The notes beneath the pieces are model-generated. The model saw only the letters and a list, made by a program, of their open reading frames with translations, had not been told where the DNA came from and ran no database searches. Source: Pantoea sp. alder81 (GTDB lineage: Bacteria > Pseudomonadota > Gammaproteobacteria > Enterobacterales > Enterobacteriaceae). Taken from it: a stretch of 64,000 nt of DNA. How positions within the stretch are numbered: the stretch's first letter is position 1; each line of letters starts with the position of its first letter. The DNA is taken from NCBI RefSeq assembly GCF_020179835.1, contig NZ_JAIUDA010000001.1, forward strand, positions 971,459 through 1,035,458. The letters are read 5' to 3'. The position numbers and the translations under genes are program-made. This document shows, piece after piece, positions 20,296-31,000 of the stretch.

Positions 20296-20730
20296 ATGTT
20301 TGGTGGAATCAACCAGATGTTCACTCGGATGAGCGATCACCCGGACTTCGGTAAACTGCTGTTACGTCTGACGTTTGGCGGCCTGCTGTTGTTTCATGGC
20401 GAATTTAAGGTGATGCATGGCGTCGACTGGATTGCCCATATGCTGGCCGTTAAAGGCATGCCAGGTTTCATCGCTTACGGTGCTTACATCGGGGAAATAG
20501 TGGCACCTGTCATGGTTATTATCGGATTAATGACGCGCCCTGCGGCCTTCATTATTGCGGTGAACATGGTTGTTGCGACCTTGCTGGTAAAAATGGGCGC
20601 GATCTGGCATCGCACAGATGTTGGCGCCTGGTCTCTGGAAACAGAGGCGCTTTATCTGCTGGGCGCACTCGCCATCATGTTCCTGGGTGCCGGGAAGTAC
20701 CAGCTGGTGCGTGATTCGCGCTTGCAATAA
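20296..20730 (+). CDS. DoxX family inner-membrane protein
   Basis: 144-aa protein with four hydrophobic helices. It shows LLLRLTFGGLLLFHGEFKVM in helix 1 and YIGEIVAPVMVIIGLMTRPAA in helix 2, typical of DoxX. It begins at an ATG preceded by GGAG. DoxX proteins have been linked to redox and sulfur stress in some bacteria, but the role of this one is unknown. Confidence 0.87.
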   Translation: MFGGINQMFTRMSDHPDFGKLLLRLTFGGLLLFHGEFKVMHGVDWIAHMLAVKGMPGFIAYGAYIGEIVAPVMVIIGLMTRPAAFIIAVNMVVATLLVKMGAIWHRTDVGAWSLETEALYLLGALAIMFLGAGKYQLVRDSRLQ

Positions 20731-20747
20731 AAATAAAAGAAATGAAG

Positions 20748-20794
20748 CCGGTCTGCTGAAGTGGTGATGCCACTTCACAGACCGGTTTTCTTTT
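20748..20794. terminator. Strong hairpin between doxX-like gene and DUF1338 gene
   Basis: A long stem, CCGGTCTG-c-TGAAGTGG (20748-20764) pairing with CCACTTCA-c-AGACCGG (20770-20785), with a 5-nt loop and a following TTTTCTTTT tract on the plus strand. It is probably used by both convergent genes. Confidence 0.85.
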
Positions 20795-20798
20795 GCTG

Positions 20799-22136
20799 TT
20801 AGCGTATACCGCAACGTGTCAGACTGCGCTGCTGCATCTGCTGATACAACGCCATCTCATCCTGCACCGCTGCGCCTAATGCGGCTTCAAAATCCGCTCG
20901 ACTGGCATTGCCCGCGCTACGTGCGTGCGTTTCGGCGCCTAAATTAGACTGGAATATCCCCGCTGCGCTCACCGGCAGAAAATCTTCATACACAATCGGT
21001 TCTGCCTGCACACGTCCTTCAGCAAGCAGTTGGGCCAGGGTTTCCCCTGTTTGCGGAGGATGCTGGACGCCCTTAGCGCTCAGACGATAGCGGAACCACG
21101 CCAGTTCCTGTTCGCGCAGGGTATCTTCATCATCGGGAAAGTCACGAAACACCGCGCTCAGATGTTGCTGGTGATGCTGATTATCGCTGCCGGTGCCCGC
21201 TTCGGCTAACAAACGGTCGTACAGCATCCGCCCTTTGGGTGTCAGCGCCGCGCCGCGCTGCTCAATCTCACCAAAGCGTGCGGTGTGAGTGCCGGGTGTA
21301 CCATCATTGAAATGTACCGCTTCTTCCAACGCTTTAAAGCTGGTTTGACGCAACAAAATCGGCACCTGACGCTGGGGCGGTCCCTCGATAAGGGTTTTGG
21401 GATCAATTCCTCGCGTAGGCATTAAGGTCTGCACGCGATCTATATCCAACGTGCGCGGGGTCAGATGGTTGATGTGACATCCCTGGAAGCACACCACATC
21501 AGCAATCAAACGATGTTGCTGGCTCAGTGCACGGTAGGTCTCACTGTCCACAAGGGTATGGGCATGCCAGCGGAAGGTTTCCAGCGCCTCTTTGACAAAG
21601 CGCGCGGCGTCAGAGGCGTTCAAACCGCCCTGCTGCTGATGTTGCGCGATCAGCGCACGACAACCTGGCGTGAAGATATCGCGCGCGGCCAAAATCGCGG
21701 CGGCTTTTTCCCTCAGCTCGGCGTCATCAATCAGTTCGAGACGTAACAGTGAAGTAAACACGCGGAACGGATTTCGGCGCAATGCGCTATCGGTGACCGG
21801 ACGGAAAGCGGTGGAGTGAACCGGCACACCTGCCTGGGAGAGATCATAATATCCCACCGGTTCCATCCCCATCACCGCAAACATCTGGCGCAGCGTGCTA
21901 AGTTCTTCGGCAGTCCCGACACGAATCGCACCGTGACGTTCCACACTGAGTCGATCCAATTCATCGGCGGCGGCGAGGCGGTTTTTTAAAGCGGGATGTG
22001 CTTCCAGCGTGCGCTCATTCACGGCCGTGACCAGTTGCGTCAGCGTGCCATATTGCGGCACCTCCTGCTGATACATACTGGACATCGCTTGCGAGAACAG
22101 CGTGCGAATGGCATCGCTGGTGAGAAAGTTTTCCAT
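20799..22136 (-). CDS. ydcJ: 2-oxoadipate dioxygenase/decarboxylase-like protein (YdcJ, DUF1338)
   Basis: 445-aa DUF1338/VOC metalloenzyme, the size of E. coli YdcJ (447). The family member HglS converts 2-oxoadipate to 2-hydroxyglutarate using Fe(II). Likely metal ligands are the His in GVPVHSTAFRPV, the His in FQGCHINHLTPRT and the Glu in ARFGEIEQRG. The ATG at 22136 has GAGG at 8 nt and is preferred over an upstream ATG/GTG pair. An AAHS-type carrier lies upstream on the same strand with an 88-bp gap. Confidence 0.92.
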   Translation of the reverse strand: MENFLTSDAIRTLFSQAMSSMYQQEVPQYGTLTQLVTAVNERTLEAHPALKNRLAAADELDRLSVERHGAIRVGTAEELSTLRQMFAVMGMEPVGYYDLSQAGVPVHSTAFRPVTDSALRRNPFRVFTSLLRLELIDDAELREKAAAILAARDIFTPGCRALIAQHQQQGGLNASDAARFVKEALETFRWHAHTLVDSETYRALSQQHRLIADVVCFQGCHINHLTPRTLDIDRVQTLMPTRGIDPKTLIEGPPQRQVPILLRQTSFKALEEAVHFNDGTPGTHTARFGEIEQRGAALTPKGRMLYDRLLAEAGTGSDNQHHQQHLSAVFRDFPDDEDTLREQELAWFRYRLSAKGVQHPPQTGETLAQLLAEGRVQAEPIVYEDFLPVSAAGIFQSNLGAETHARSAGNASRADFEAALGAAVQDEMALYQQMQQRSLTRCGIR

Positions 22137-22224
22137 GGTCATCACCTCGGCGTTAAGGGTTGTTGCTAATGTAGATCAACCCTTTATCGCCGTGGAGGAA
22201 TTTCGTGGAACTGTGATCGCCCTG

Positions 22225-23559
22225 TCACTCAACCTGGTCTGATGGGTCACCAAAGCGGCATTTCAGGACCAGCATGACCGTTGTGAGCACTGCCGGAATC
22301 GCCAGCAGCAGGAAGATTTGACTGAACGACCAACCCAGAGAAAGCAACTCTGCCCCAACAAAAGCACTCATTATCGCGCCGACGCGTCCTACACCGTGCA
22401 TCCAGCTGGAACCGGTGGCACGCGCGTGCGTGGGATAATAGCTGGCCGAAAGTGCATTCATGCCAGTGTTAGCGCCGTTGAAGCAGAAGCCGCTAAAGAA
22501 GGCGATGGCACTCATTAATCCGACTTCCGCCGGAGAAAAACCCAGCCCGACGATGGCAATTCCCCCACAGAAGTAGATGATTGCCAGCGCGATATTGGCG
22601 TTGATGCGATCCATCAGCCAACCAGCGAACAGCGAACCGACTGTGCCGCCCGCCTGATACATGGCCGTGACAATGGCAGCTTCCGTCACCGACATCCCCA
22701 GCGTGTTGATCAGCGAGGGCATCCAGCTGCCAATGAGATAGACGAGGAACAGCCCCATAAAGTAGCCGCCCCACAACATCAGGCTGCCGAACAAATAACG
22801 ACGGGAAACCACTGTCGCCACCGCGCCGCGCCGTACGGCAACCTGCTCCGTAGATTGGTAATGGCTGTTCGGTTCGACAACGCCAGGCAGCATGCGATCC
22901 AGAATGGCATGAATACGCGCCGCGGGCGCACGACGGCTAATCAGGAAACGCACGGACTCCGGCAAGCCGCGCAGCAGGAATGGCAAGACAATCAGCGGCA
23001 ACACTCCGCCCATCAACATCACTGAGTGCCAGTCATAGCGTGGCAGCAGCCAGGAAGCCGCGAATCCGCCTGAGGCGGCACCAAAGGTAAAACCACAGAA
23101 CACCACGGTGATGATAAAGGAGCGTCGACGTTCTGGCGCATACTCTGCCACCAGCGTCCCGACGTTTGGCATCGCGGCTCCGAGACCGAGTCCGGTGAGA
23201 AAACGGAAGAGCATCATCTGATCGATGTTTTGCGCCATCGCCGTTGCCAGCGTCCATAGGCCAAAAAATCCTACGCTAAGCAGGATCATCACCCGCCGGC
23301 CGTAGCGATCGGCCAGCGGCCCTGCCACCATGGCGCCTAACGCAAGACCGATTAGCGCGGCGCTGATCACCATGCCAAGCTGATGGTTAGTGACGCCCCA
23401 ACTGGCTTTCAACGTGGGCGCTATAAAGCCCATCAGCGCGATGTCCATGCCATCCAGCGCCACCACGATGAAGCACAGTGCAATCAGGCGTTTTTGCCAA
23501 CGGCTAAGCGCACTCTGATTAATCAGCTGGCGAACATCTACGGCTTCAACGGTGGTCAC
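22225..23559 (-). CDS. MFS aromatic acid:H+ symporter (PcaK-like)
   Basis: 444-aa, 12-helix major facilitator of the aromatic acid:H+ symporter family. The key helix 1 motif DGMDIALMGFIAP corresponds to the conserved DG-D of PcaK and BenK, and the helix 2-3 loop is GPLADRYGRRVMILL. It probably imports an aromatic or other organic acid. It is divergent from a PcaQ-like LysR regulator, which supports the assignment, but no ring-cleavage genes are in the window. Confidence 0.87.
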   Translation of the reverse strand: MTTVEAVDVRQLINQSALSRWQKRLIALCFIVVALDGMDIALMGFIAPTLKASWGVTNHQLGMVISAALIGLALGAMVAGPLADRYGRRVMILLSVGFFGLWTLATAMAQNIDQMMLFRFLTGLGLGAAMPNVGTLVAEYAPERRRSFIITVVFCGFTFGAASGGFAASWLLPRYDWHSVMLMGGVLPLIVLPFLLRGLPESVRFLISRRAPAARIHAILDRMLPGVVEPNSHYQSTEQVAVRRGAVATVVSRRYLFGSLMLWGGYFMGLFLVYLIGSWMPSLINTLGMSVTEAAIVTAMYQAGGTVGSLFAGWLMDRINANIALAIIYFCGGIAIVGLGFSPAEVGLMSAIAFFSGFCFNGANTGMNALSASYYPTHARATGSSWMHGVGRVGAIMSAFVGAELLSLGWSFSQIFLLLAIPAVLTTVMLVLKCRFGDPSDQVE

Positions 23560-23857
23560 GGATCAACTCCTGCACATTCATCGTTTAATCATCAGTTTTG
23601 GTAAAAAAAACGGCGCTAATGATAGCTCATCGTTAACAATAACGGGCAGGATTTTTAAGTGTAAGTGAGAATTATTCAAATTTTGCGAGATTAAGCGTTT
23701 GATATTGCAATAGGTGATAATTTTGCACTGGCGCGCATTTTTGATAATTTCATTAAAAACAGCAAGTTATGTTTTCAGGTGACTTTGTTAATATAATTTT
23801 GCAGTGAAGTTAACATAATTTTGGTTTTCCCATTGCCGCCAACCGGTAAAAGTCATT
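23560..23857. promoter_or_regulatory. AT-rich divergent promoter region of PcaK-like and PcaQ-like genes
   Basis: 298 bp with no gene, clearly richer in A and T than its flanks. It contains several ATTTTGC/GTTAAC-like repeats between about 23700 and 23825 that may form the LysR operator; I could not define a single convincing palindrome. Confidence 0.4.
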
Positions 23858-24790
23858 ATGTTTGAGGCTATGGATAAAAATTCCCTTTTCAATCAGCGCA
23901 TTCGCTTGCGCCATTTACACACCTTTGTTGCGGTCGCGCAGCAAGGCACGCTGGGGCGCGCGGCGGAGACACTTAATCTCAGCCAACCTGCGCTCTCGAA
24001 AACCCTGAATGAGCTGGAAGAACTGGCTGGCGCGCGCCTGTTTGAGCGCGGTCGTCTCGGCGCGCAGTTAACCACGCTCGGTGAGCAATTCCTTGTTCAT
24101 GCAGTGAAAGTGCTGGATGCACTCAACCATGCGGGACAAAGCTTTAACGCCCCACAGCCCGGTCGCCCGGTGGTGATTCGACTCGGTGCGTTGACGACAG
24201 CGGCGATGGGCATGCTGCCACAAATTCTTGACCGTTTTCATGAGCAGCAACCTAATACCACCGTACAGGTGGCGACCTTGCATAATAATGTGTTGCTAGC
24301 CGGATTACGCGCAGGTGAGTTTGATATTGGCATCGGACGCATGGCCGACAGTGAAATGATGGCAGGACTGAGTTATGAACTGCTGTTCTTAGAATCGCTT
24401 AAGCTGGTAGTGCGCCCGGAGCATCCACTTCTGAGTGACAACGTCACGCTGTCGCGCGCGATGCAGTGGCCGGTGGTGATATCGCCGGAGGGCACCGCAC
24501 CGCGCCGCCTTGCTCAGCATATGCTGGATGAACAAGGTTGTTCACTCCCCGCCAATTGCGTTGAAACGTCCTCCACTTCGCTGGCGCGCCAACTGGCCCT
24601 GCGTTATGACTATGTGTGGTTTGTGCCCTCGGGTGCCATTAAAGAGGACCTCAGCCACAACGCGGTCACTGCACTCCCGATTAATTCTCCGGGACCCGGA
24701 GAGCCGGTGGGGATCATCACCCGCAGCGGCCATCATCTGAGCCTGAGTGCAGAAGTGTTGCTGGCGACCATCCGCAAATTTCACACCTGA
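23858..24790 (+). CDS. pcaQ: LysR-family regulator, PcaQ-like
   Basis: 310-aa LysR regulator with the PcaQ pattern: RLRHLHTFVAVAQQGTLGRA in the helix-turn-helix, then SQPALSKTLNELEELAGARL, and FDIGIGRMADSEMMAGLSYE in the effector domain. PcaQ proteins activate protocatechuate genes. The divergent neighbour is an aromatic-acid MFS carrier, so control of that carrier is the simplest reading. The start could also be the ATG at 23870. The stop abuts the stop of convergent smrA with no gap. Confidence 0.82.
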   Translation: MFEAMDKNSLFNQRIRLRHLHTFVAVAQQGTLGRAAETLNLSQPALSKTLNELEELAGARLFERGRLGAQLTTLGEQFLVHAVKVLDALNHAGQSFNAPQPGRPVVIRLGALTTAAMGMLPQILDRFHEQQPNTTVQVATLHNNVLLAGLRAGEFDIGIGRMADSEMMAGLSYELLFLESLKLVVRPEHPLLSDNVTLSRAMQWPVVISPEGTAPRRLAQHMLDEQGCSLPANCVETSSTSLARQLALRYDYVWFVPSGAIKEDLSHNAVTALPINSPGPGEPVGIITRSGHHLSLSAEVLLATIRKFHT

Positions 24791-25354
24791 TTAGCGGCTG
24801 CGTTTGGCGTGGCGCTCACGATTCTCCAGCCGCGCCTGATCTGTTTTTCTCAAACTGACATACAGCGCCCCGGCACCACCGTGCTGGGGCTGTGCCACGC
24901 AAAAGCTTTGCACCTCGTCAAACTGCGTCAGCCAGCGTGCCAGATAGCTGCGTATAATATTGGCATGGGATTCATCATCGCGGCCTTTGCCATGGATGAT
25001 CAACAGATTGCGTAGTCCCAGCTTGCGCGCCTGCAGCATAAAACTGAACAACGCCTGACGACAGGTTTCTACTGGTTGTCGTAACAGATTCAGACTGGCG
25101 TCCGATGGATATTTGCCCAACCGCAATTTATCCAGCACACCCTGCTGGATCCCTTCTGATTTGTATTCCAGCGGTGTGGTCAGTGGAATAATGTCGAGAA
25201 AGCCACGAGTCAGGAAATTCTCCTGTTCGTCGTTGGCTTGTGTTGGGCGCGGAGCTTTGGTTGAGGGCGTGCGCAGCCATTGGGTGTTAGCGCAATCTTT
25301 CAGTGGCGTCACATCGCCCATGGCATCCCGGAAAAGGTCTTCATCGTCAAGGTT
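24791..25354 (-). CDS. smrA: Smr-domain DNA nuclease SmrA
   Basis: 187-aa protein of the Smr (small MutS-related) family, like E. coli YdaL/SmrA, which has nicking endonuclease activity. The N-terminal MNLDDEDLFRDAMGDVTPLK is family-typical, and the Smr core carries LLIIHGKGRDDESHANIIRS with the conserved HGKG. The ATG at 25354 is chosen because family members begin there; an in-frame start at 25411 would add 19 residues. It lies just upstream of and divergent from fnr, as in related bacteria, but without ogt between. Confidence 0.9.
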   Translation of the reverse strand, partial: NLDDEDLFRDAMGDVTPLKDCANTQWLRTPSTKAPRPTQANDEQENFLTRGFLDIIPLTTPLEYKSEGIQQGVLDKLRLGKYPSDASLNLLRQPVETCRQALFSFMLQARKLGLRNLLIIHGKGRDDESHANIIRSYLARWLTQFDEVQSFCVAQPQHGGAGALYVSLRKTDQARLENRERHAKRSR

Positions 25355-25619
25355 CATGGTCTTTTCTCGCACCTGGTGGTTAGATGAACGCAAATTGCCG
25401 CTCAAAGACAAAATAGTAGCAAAGGTTTTTTGGCATCACATCTGTCACTTTTTGCGCTGTGACAGGTTGTGACCAGATGTAAATGTGGCAAGAAAACGTT
25501 CCAGGTCAAAAAATAGTGTCAGGCTAACCTTGCGCAAACTCAGGTATACCCTACGTTAGTGGGGGTTTAGGGATTAATACTGCTCGGATGAGTTCCCTTA
25601 ACGCGTAAAAATGTTAAAA

Positions 25620-25633
25620 TTGACGGCAGTCAA
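25620..25633. promoter_or_regulatory. FNR box upstream of fnr
   Basis: TTGACGGCAGTCAA is a perfect inverted repeat close to the FNR consensus TTGAT-N4-ATCAA. It lies 20 bp before the fnr ATG and overlaps the likely -10 (TTAAAAT at 25614-25620), which fits the known negative autoregulation of fnr. Confidence 0.75.
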
Positions 25634-25653
25634 TAATCATCGAGCGTACCTAT

Positions 25654-26406
25654 ATGATCCCGGAAAAACGCAGCATTCGACGTATTCAGTCTGGCGGATG
25701 TGCCATCCACTGTCAGGATTGCAGTATCAGCCAGTTGTGTATTCCCTTCACGCTGAACGAGCACGAGCTGGATCAGCTGGACAATATCATTGAGCGCAAA
25801 AAGCCGATTCAGAAAGGCCAGACGTTGTTCAAAGCCGGTGATGAACTGAAGTCGCTTTACGCTATCCGCTCCGGCACCATCAAAAGCTATACCATCACTG
25901 AACAGGGTGACGAGCAGATTACCGGCTTCCATCTGGCTGGCGATTTGGTGGGCTTTGATGCGATTGTCGGCGCACACCACCCTAGCTTTGCTCAGGCGCT
26001 GGAAACTGCCATGGTGTGTGAAATTCCTTTCGAAACCCTCGACGATCTCTCCGGTAAAATGCCGGCACTGCGCCAGCAGATGATGCGTCTGATGAGCGGT
26101 GAGATTAAAGGCGATCAGGACATGATCCTGCTGCTCTCCAAGAAAAATGCGGAAGAGCGTCTGGCGGCCTTTGTCTGGAATCTGTCACGCCGCTTCGGGC
26201 AACGTGGCTTCTCACAACGTGAATTCCGCCTGACCATGACGCGTGGTGACATTGGTAACTATTTGGGACTAACCGTAGAAACCATTAGCCGTCTGCTCGG
26301 CCGCTTCCAGAAAAGTGGCATGCTGGCGGTGAAAGGCAAATATATCACTATTGAGAACCATGCATTGCTGGCAGAACTGGCTGGTCAGACTGAACAAGCA
26401 GCGTGA
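25654..26406 (+). CDS. fnr: Fumarate/nitrate reduction regulator FNR
   Basis: 250-aa oxygen-sensing CRP/FNR-family regulator, same length as E. coli FNR. Cluster ligands Cys20, Cys23 and Cys29 are seen in [14 protein letters not shown], and the fourth in [16 protein letters not shown]. The cyclic-nucleotide-like beta-roll and the C-terminal helix-turn-helix with [16 protein letters not shown] (DNA-reading E--SR) are intact. It activates anaerobic genes when its [4Fe-4S] cluster is intact. The next gene is uspE, as in E. coli. Confidence 0.98.
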   Translation: MIPEKRSIRRIQSGGCAIHCQDCSISQLCIPFTLNEHELDQLDNIIERKKPIQKGQTLFKAGDELKSLYAIRSGTIKSYTITEQGDEQITGFHLAGDLVGFDAIVGAHHPSFAQALETAMVCEIPFETLDDLSGKMPALRQQMMRLMSGEIKGDQDMILLLSKKNAEERLAAFVWNLSRRFGQRGFSQREFRLTMTRGDIGNYLGLTVETISRLLGRFQKSGMLAVKGKYITIENHALLAELAGQTEQAA

Positions 26407-26524
26407 TTCTGTGCCGGGTCGATAAATGTTAGTTTATTGATCCGGCAACAACTTTTCCCCTTCTGCCCTACGCTAACTTAGGCTATCTTTAATCCAACTT
26501 GCTTTGGTTTGAGGAGATTGCCTT

Positions 26525-27481
26525 ATGTCCCGGTACCAAAATATTCTGGTGGCGATTGACGCCCAACAGGACGATCAACCCGCGCTGCGTCGTGCGGTGT
26601 ATCTGAATCAACGTATCGGCGGAAAAATCAAAGCTTTCCTGCCTATCTACGACTTCTCCTATGAAATGACCACCTTGTTGTCGCCGGATGAGCGATCCAA
26701 CATGCGTAAAGGTGTCATAAGTCAGCGAACTGAATGGATTCGTCAGCAGGCCCACGCCTATCTTGAGGCTGGCGTCGACATTGAAATTAAAGTGGTGTGG
26801 CATAACCGCCCTTATGAAGCGATCATTCAGGAAGTGTTGGCGCATCAGCACGACTTAGTGTTGAAAATGGCCCACCAGCACGATCGCCTGGAAGCGGTGA
26901 TTTTTACCCCCACTGACTGGCATTTGCTGCGTAAATGTCCTTGCCCGGTATGGATGGTGAAAGATCAACCGTGGCCGGAAGGTGGCAGAGCAATTGTGGC
27001 TGTCAATCTGGCCAGTGAAGAGCCGCACCACGATGAACTTAACCAAAAGCTGATTCGTGAAACGGTGCTACTGGCCGATATGGTCAATCACACTGAAGTG
27101 CATCTGGTGGGTGCCTATCCCATCACGCCAATTAATATCGCCATCGAACTGCCCGACTTTGATCCCAGCGTGTATAACGACGCGATTCGTGGCCAACATC
27201 TGGTGGCGATGAAAGCATTGCGTCAGAAATTCTCTATCGGTGAAGAGTTCACTCATGTGGCGAAAGGCTTACCTGAGGAAGTTATTCCGGATATCGCTTC
27301 ACATCTTGAATCGGGAATTGTGGTGCTGGGTACCATTGGACGTACCGGCCTTTCAGCCGCGTTTCTGGGGAATACCGCTGAGCAGGTTATCGATCATTTA
27401 CGATGTGATTTACTGGCGATCAAACCTGACGATTTCAAATCGCCGATTGATTATGACGACGAAGAAGACGAAGACGATTAA
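26525..27481 (+). CDS. uspE: Universal stress protein UspE
   Basis: 318-aa tandem universal stress protein with two UspA-like domains: the first starts [20 protein letters not shown], the second around [12 protein letters not shown] and ends [20 protein letters not shown]. The length and linkage to fnr match UspE. UspE family proteins act in stress resistance, motility and adhesion. The C-terminus is very acidic ([10 protein letters not shown]). A strong terminator follows. Confidence 0.95.
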   Translation: MSRYQNILVAIDAQQDDQPALRRAVYLNQRIGGKIKAFLPIYDFSYEMTTLLSPDERSNMRKGVISQRTEWIRQQAHAYLEAGVDIEIKVVWHNRPYEAIIQEVLAHQHDLVLKMAHQHDRLEAVIFTPTDWHLLRKCPCPVWMVKDQPWPEGGRAIVAVNLASEEPHHDELNQKLIRETVLLADMVNHTEVHLVGAYPITPINIAIELPDFDPSVYNDAIRGQHLVAMKALRQKFSIGEEFTHVAKGLPEEVIPDIASHLESGIVVLGTIGRTGLSAAFLGNTAEQVIDHLRCDLLAIKPDDFKSPIDYDDEEDEDD

Positions 27482-27487
27482 AACAAT

Positions 27488-27514
27488 AAAGGCGACCAGA
27501 TGGTCGCCTTTTTT
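27488..27514. terminator. Rho-independent terminator after uspE
   Basis: AAAGGCGACCA (27488-27498) pairs with TGGTCGCCTTT (27501-27511) and is followed by further T residues. It lies between convergent uspE and pntB and can serve both. Confidence 0.85.
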
Positions 27515-27528
27515 AACAGCCATGCTGA

Positions 27529-28917
27529 TTACAGCGCGCGCAGGATACCTTCTACACTCGCCTTGGCATCGCCAAACAACATTTGTGTGTTGTCTTTGAA
27601 GAACAGCGGGTTCTGCACCCCGGCGTAACCAGTATTCATCGAACGTTTGAACACGATAACGTTCTGCGCTTTCCACACTTCCAGCACTGGCATACCTGCG
27701 ATTGGGCTGCGTGGATCTTCCTGTGCCGCCGGGTTAACGGTGTCGTTGGCACCGATCACCAGTACGGTATCGGTATCGCTGAAATCATCGTTAATCTCGT
27801 CCATTTCCAGTACCACGTCGTACGGCACTTTGGCTTCCGCCAGCAACACGTTCATGTGGCCAGGCAAACGACCGGCAACCGGATGGATACCGAAACGCAC
27901 TTTGATACCGCGTGCACGTAGTTTCTCAGTGATTTCCGCCACCGGATACTGCGCCTGCGCCACCGCCATGCCGTAGCCAGGAGTGATGATCACTGACGTT
28001 GAACCTTTCAGCAGTTCAGCTGTGTCTTCCGCCGTGATTTCACGATGTTCACCCTCTTCTTCGCTTTCGCCACCGACACTCACATCGGTACCAAAACCAC
28101 CGGCAATCACGCTAATGAACGAGCGGTTCATCGCCTTACACATAATGTAAGACAGAATGGCACCCGAAGAACCCACCAGCGCACCGGTGACGATCAACAG
28201 GTCGTTGCTTAACATAAAGCCTGCCGCCGCGGCCGCCCAACCGGAGTAGGAGTTGAGCATCGAAACGACGACTGGCATATCCGCACCGCCAATCGAAGCC
28301 ACCAGATGCCAGCCGAACACCAGCGCAATCACGGTCATCAACAACAGCGCAACCACTTGTGAACCGGTGCTGTCCGTCTGTACAAACCACAGCATCAGCA
28401 GGAAGGAAACCACCAGCGCTGCCAGGTTCATTTTATGGCGATGCGGTAACATCAGGGCTTTCGACGAAATCTTGCCGCGCAGTTTGCCAAACGCCACGAT
28501 GGAACCGGTGAAGGTCACTGCACCAATGAAGATGCCAAGGAACACTTCGGTCAGATGGATATTTTCCATCACCGGCACCAGGCCTGGTGCATGATCGAGA
28601 TAGCTGTTGAAGCCAACCAGAACCGCGGCCAGACCCACAAAGCTATGCAGGATTGCCACCAGCTCCGGCATTTCAGTCATTTCGACTTTCTTCGCCAGAC
28701 GGATACCAATCGCACCGCCGATCACCATCGCCAGCAGGATCCACGCCACGTTGCCGCTGTTGGGTCCGAAGATGGTCGCCAGCAGCGCAATCGCCATGCC
28801 GCTGATACCAAAGAGATTACCCTGCTTTGACGTCTCATGTTTAGAGAGGCCACCCAGGCTGAAAATAAACAAAATTGCGGCAACAATGTATGCTGCAGTC
28901 ACTAATCCGCCAGACAT
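27529..28917 (-). CDS. pntB: NAD(P) transhydrogenase subunit beta PntB
   Basis: 462-aa membrane subunit, same size as E. coli PntB. About nine transmembrane helices come first ([21 protein letters not shown] start), then the soluble NADP(H)-binding domain III with the fingerprint [14 protein letters not shown] and the [14 protein letters not shown] loop. Together with PntA it couples proton entry to reduction of NADP+ by NADH. It is co-transcribed with pntA 11 bp upstream. Confidence 0.97.
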   Translation of the reverse strand: MSGGLVTAAYIVAAILFIFSLGGLSKHETSKQGNLFGISGMAIALLATIFGPNSGNVAWILLAMVIGGAIGIRLAKKVEMTEMPELVAILHSFVGLAAVLVGFNSYLDHAPGLVPVMENIHLTEVFLGIFIGAVTFTGSIVAFGKLRGKISSKALMLPHRHKMNLAALVVSFLLMLWFVQTDSTGSQVVALLLMTVIALVFGWHLVASIGGADMPVVVSMLNSYSGWAAAAAGFMLSNDLLIVTGALVGSSGAILSYIMCKAMNRSFISVIAGGFGTDVSVGGESEEEGEHREITAEDTAELLKGSTSVIITPGYGMAVAQAQYPVAEITEKLRARGIKVRFGIHPVAGRLPGHMNVLLAEAKVPYDVVLEMDEINDDFSDTDTVLVIGANDTVNPAAQEDPRSPIAGMPVLEVWKAQNVIVFKRSMNTGYAGVQNPLFFKDNTQMLFGDAKASVEGILRAL

Positions 28918-28928
28918 ATTGCTACCCC

Positions 28929-30461
28929 TTAATTCTTACGAAACATTTTCAGCATGCGCTGGGTGACGGTGAAACCACCGAAGATATTGATGCTGGCAAT
29001 CAGTACGGCGACGAAGGCAAGGAAAGTCACCCAACCACCGTGCCCCATCTGCAGCACCGCGCCCACCACGATAATGCCGGAGATGGCGTTTGTGACTGAC
29101 ATCAGCGGCGTATGCAACGCATGGCTGACGTTCCACACCACGTAGTAGCCGACCACGCACGAGAGCGCAAAGACGGTGAAGTGGGAGAGGAACTCTGGCG
29201 GAGCAACATTGGCGAGGCAGGCAAACAGCACCACCGCCAGCGCCAGCAGCAGATACTTGCGCCACGGTGAAACCGGTTTGGCTTCCACTTTGGCTTTTGG
29301 CTGGATAGCCGCTTGCGCCGCTTTCGGTGCGGCAGAAACCTGAATCGGCGGCGCTGGCCAGGTCACTTCGCCTTCACGAATCACGGTGACGCCGCGGACG
29401 ACTACATCCTCGAAGTCCACGGTGATTTCGCCGTTCTTTTCTTTGCACAGCAGTTTCAGCAGGTTCACCAGGTTGGTGCCGTACAGCTGAGAGGACTGTG
29501 TTGCCAGACGACTAGGCAGATCGGTATAACCAATGATCTTCACGCCGTTGCTGGTCAACGTCACCTGATCGGCCACAGTCAGATCGCAGTTGCCGCCAGT
29601 GGCCGCAGCCAGATCGACAATCACACTGCCTGGCTTCATGCTGGCCACCATTTCAGCGGTGATCAGCTTCGGTGCCGGTTTGCCTGGGATCAACGCAGTG
29701 GTGACAATAATGTCGACTTCTTTCGCCTGCGCGGCAAACAGTTCCATCTCCGCCTTAATAAAGGCTTCTGACATCACTTTGGCATAGCCATCGCCACTGC
29801 CCGCTTCTTCTTCGAAATCCAGCTCCAGGAACTCGGCGCCCATACTCTGCACCTGTTCTTTCACTTCCGGACGCGTATCAAACGCACGTACGATCGCACC
29901 GAGGCTGCCCGCGGCACCAATCGCTGCCAGACCCGCCACACCCGCGCCGATAATCATCACTTTGGCCGGTGGCACTTTACCCGCGGCGGTGATTTGCCCG
30001 GTAAAGAAGCGGCCAAATTCATGCGCCGCTTCAACGATGGCACGGTAACCCGCGATGTTGGCCATAGAACTCAAGGCATCCAGCGCCTGGGCACGGGAAA
30101 TACGCGGTACGGAATCCATCGCCATGACGGTGACGTTACGTGCAGCCAGTTTCTCCAGCAGTACTGGATTTTGCGCTGGCCAGATAAAGCTCACCAAAGT
30201 GCTGCCCGCGCGCGTCAGTTCGATCTCCTGATCGTCTGGCGCATTCACTTTCAACACAATGTCAGACTGCCAGACACTTTCGGTGGTGCTGATAGTGGCA
30301 CCAGCGGCGATAAAGCTCTCATCGTCAAAACTCGCGCGAATACCAGCGCCCTGCTCGACCGTGACGCTGAATCCCAGCTTGATCAGTTGCTCAACGGTCT
30401 TTGGCGTTGCTGCAACGCGCGACTCATTGGCTAACCGTTCTTTGGGTATCCCAATTAACAT
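28929..30461 (-). CDS. pntA: NAD(P) transhydrogenase subunit alpha PntA
   Basis: 510-aa subunit, the E. coli length. The NAD(H)-binding domain I begins [20 protein letters not shown] and includes [20 protein letters not shown]; four C-terminal hydrophobic helices follow a Pro/Ala-rich linker at about residues 375-400. The ATG at 30461 follows AAGGA, and the further upstream in-frame start at 30479 is less likely. First gene of pntAB. Confidence 0.97.
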   Translation of the reverse strand: MLIGIPKERLANESRVAATPKTVEQLIKLGFSVTVEQGAGIRASFDDESFIAAGATISTTESVWQSDIVLKVNAPDDQEIELTRAGSTLVSFIWPAQNPVLLEKLAARNVTVMAMDSVPRISRAQALDALSSMANIAGYRAIVEAAHEFGRFFTGQITAAGKVPPAKVMIIGAGVAGLAAIGAAGSLGAIVRAFDTRPEVKEQVQSMGAEFLELDFEEEAGSGDGYAKVMSEAFIKAEMELFAAQAKEVDIIVTTALIPGKPAPKLITAEMVASMKPGSVIVDLAAATGGNCDLTVADQVTLTSNGVKIIGYTDLPSRLATQSSQLYGTNLVNLLKLLCKEKNGEITVDFEDVVVRGVTVIREGEVTWPAPPIQVSAAPKAAQAAIQPKAKVEAKPVSPWRKYLLLALAVVLFACLANVAPPEFLSHFTVFALSCVVGYYVVWNVSHALHTPLMSVTNAISGIIVVGAVLQMGHGGWVTFLAFVAVLIASINIFGGFTVTQRMLKMFRKN

Positions 30462-31000
30462 ACTGTTTCCTTTCAACAATTAAAGGATGAGGTTCTGTAA
30501 GTGGCACAAGCCCATAAGGCTGAAACAGCGTTTCAGCTTTTTATGAGCAAAATGCGCAATGTAACAAAGTCTTTATAACCTACTGAAAATGTGAAAAGTG
30601 ATCCACAGCGATAACGCACACTTATGACATTCACTCAAATATTCAGATGCAAAGATTGAATGCCACGTTTTGCCACTAGTTTTAAGCCGTAATAAAAAAT
30701 AATCTGCTGCGCAGAATCGTGTCATGTCGAATTAAGTGTTTTAAAAAACCTTTATTTAACAATGCATTAACTATATTTGCACTATGTGTTACCAGAATAA
30801 GTGGTAAGTCGTTCAAAAAAAGGCCATAGCATAGGCAAATGACATGTCTATGAATAATTTGCGGAGATTGTCAATGTTATGCGTATAAATTGGCTGAGAC
30901 AGGTTGATTATTACATGCAATAATCAGCGGCTAATCTGTTATACATCAAGAGTCCAGCACGTTTTCGTACTCATTTTGCGTAAGGCGAAGGATCATTTTT
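30462..31000. promoter_or_regulatory. Divergent pntA / ydgH upstream region, no gene
   Basis: 539 bp of AT-rich DNA without a credible gene. Near ydgH there is an operator-like inverted repeat, TGATTATT (30905-30912) with AATAATCA (30919-30926), followed by GTTATACAT, a plausible -10 for ydgH. Toward pntA the sequence shows AT-rich promoter-like tracts between 30540 and 30600. Confidence 0.45.

Noticed and set aside
30462..31000. Chromosomal dif site near the terminus genes
   Set aside because: The window carries terminus-region genes, but no sequence close to the 28-bp dif consensus was found.
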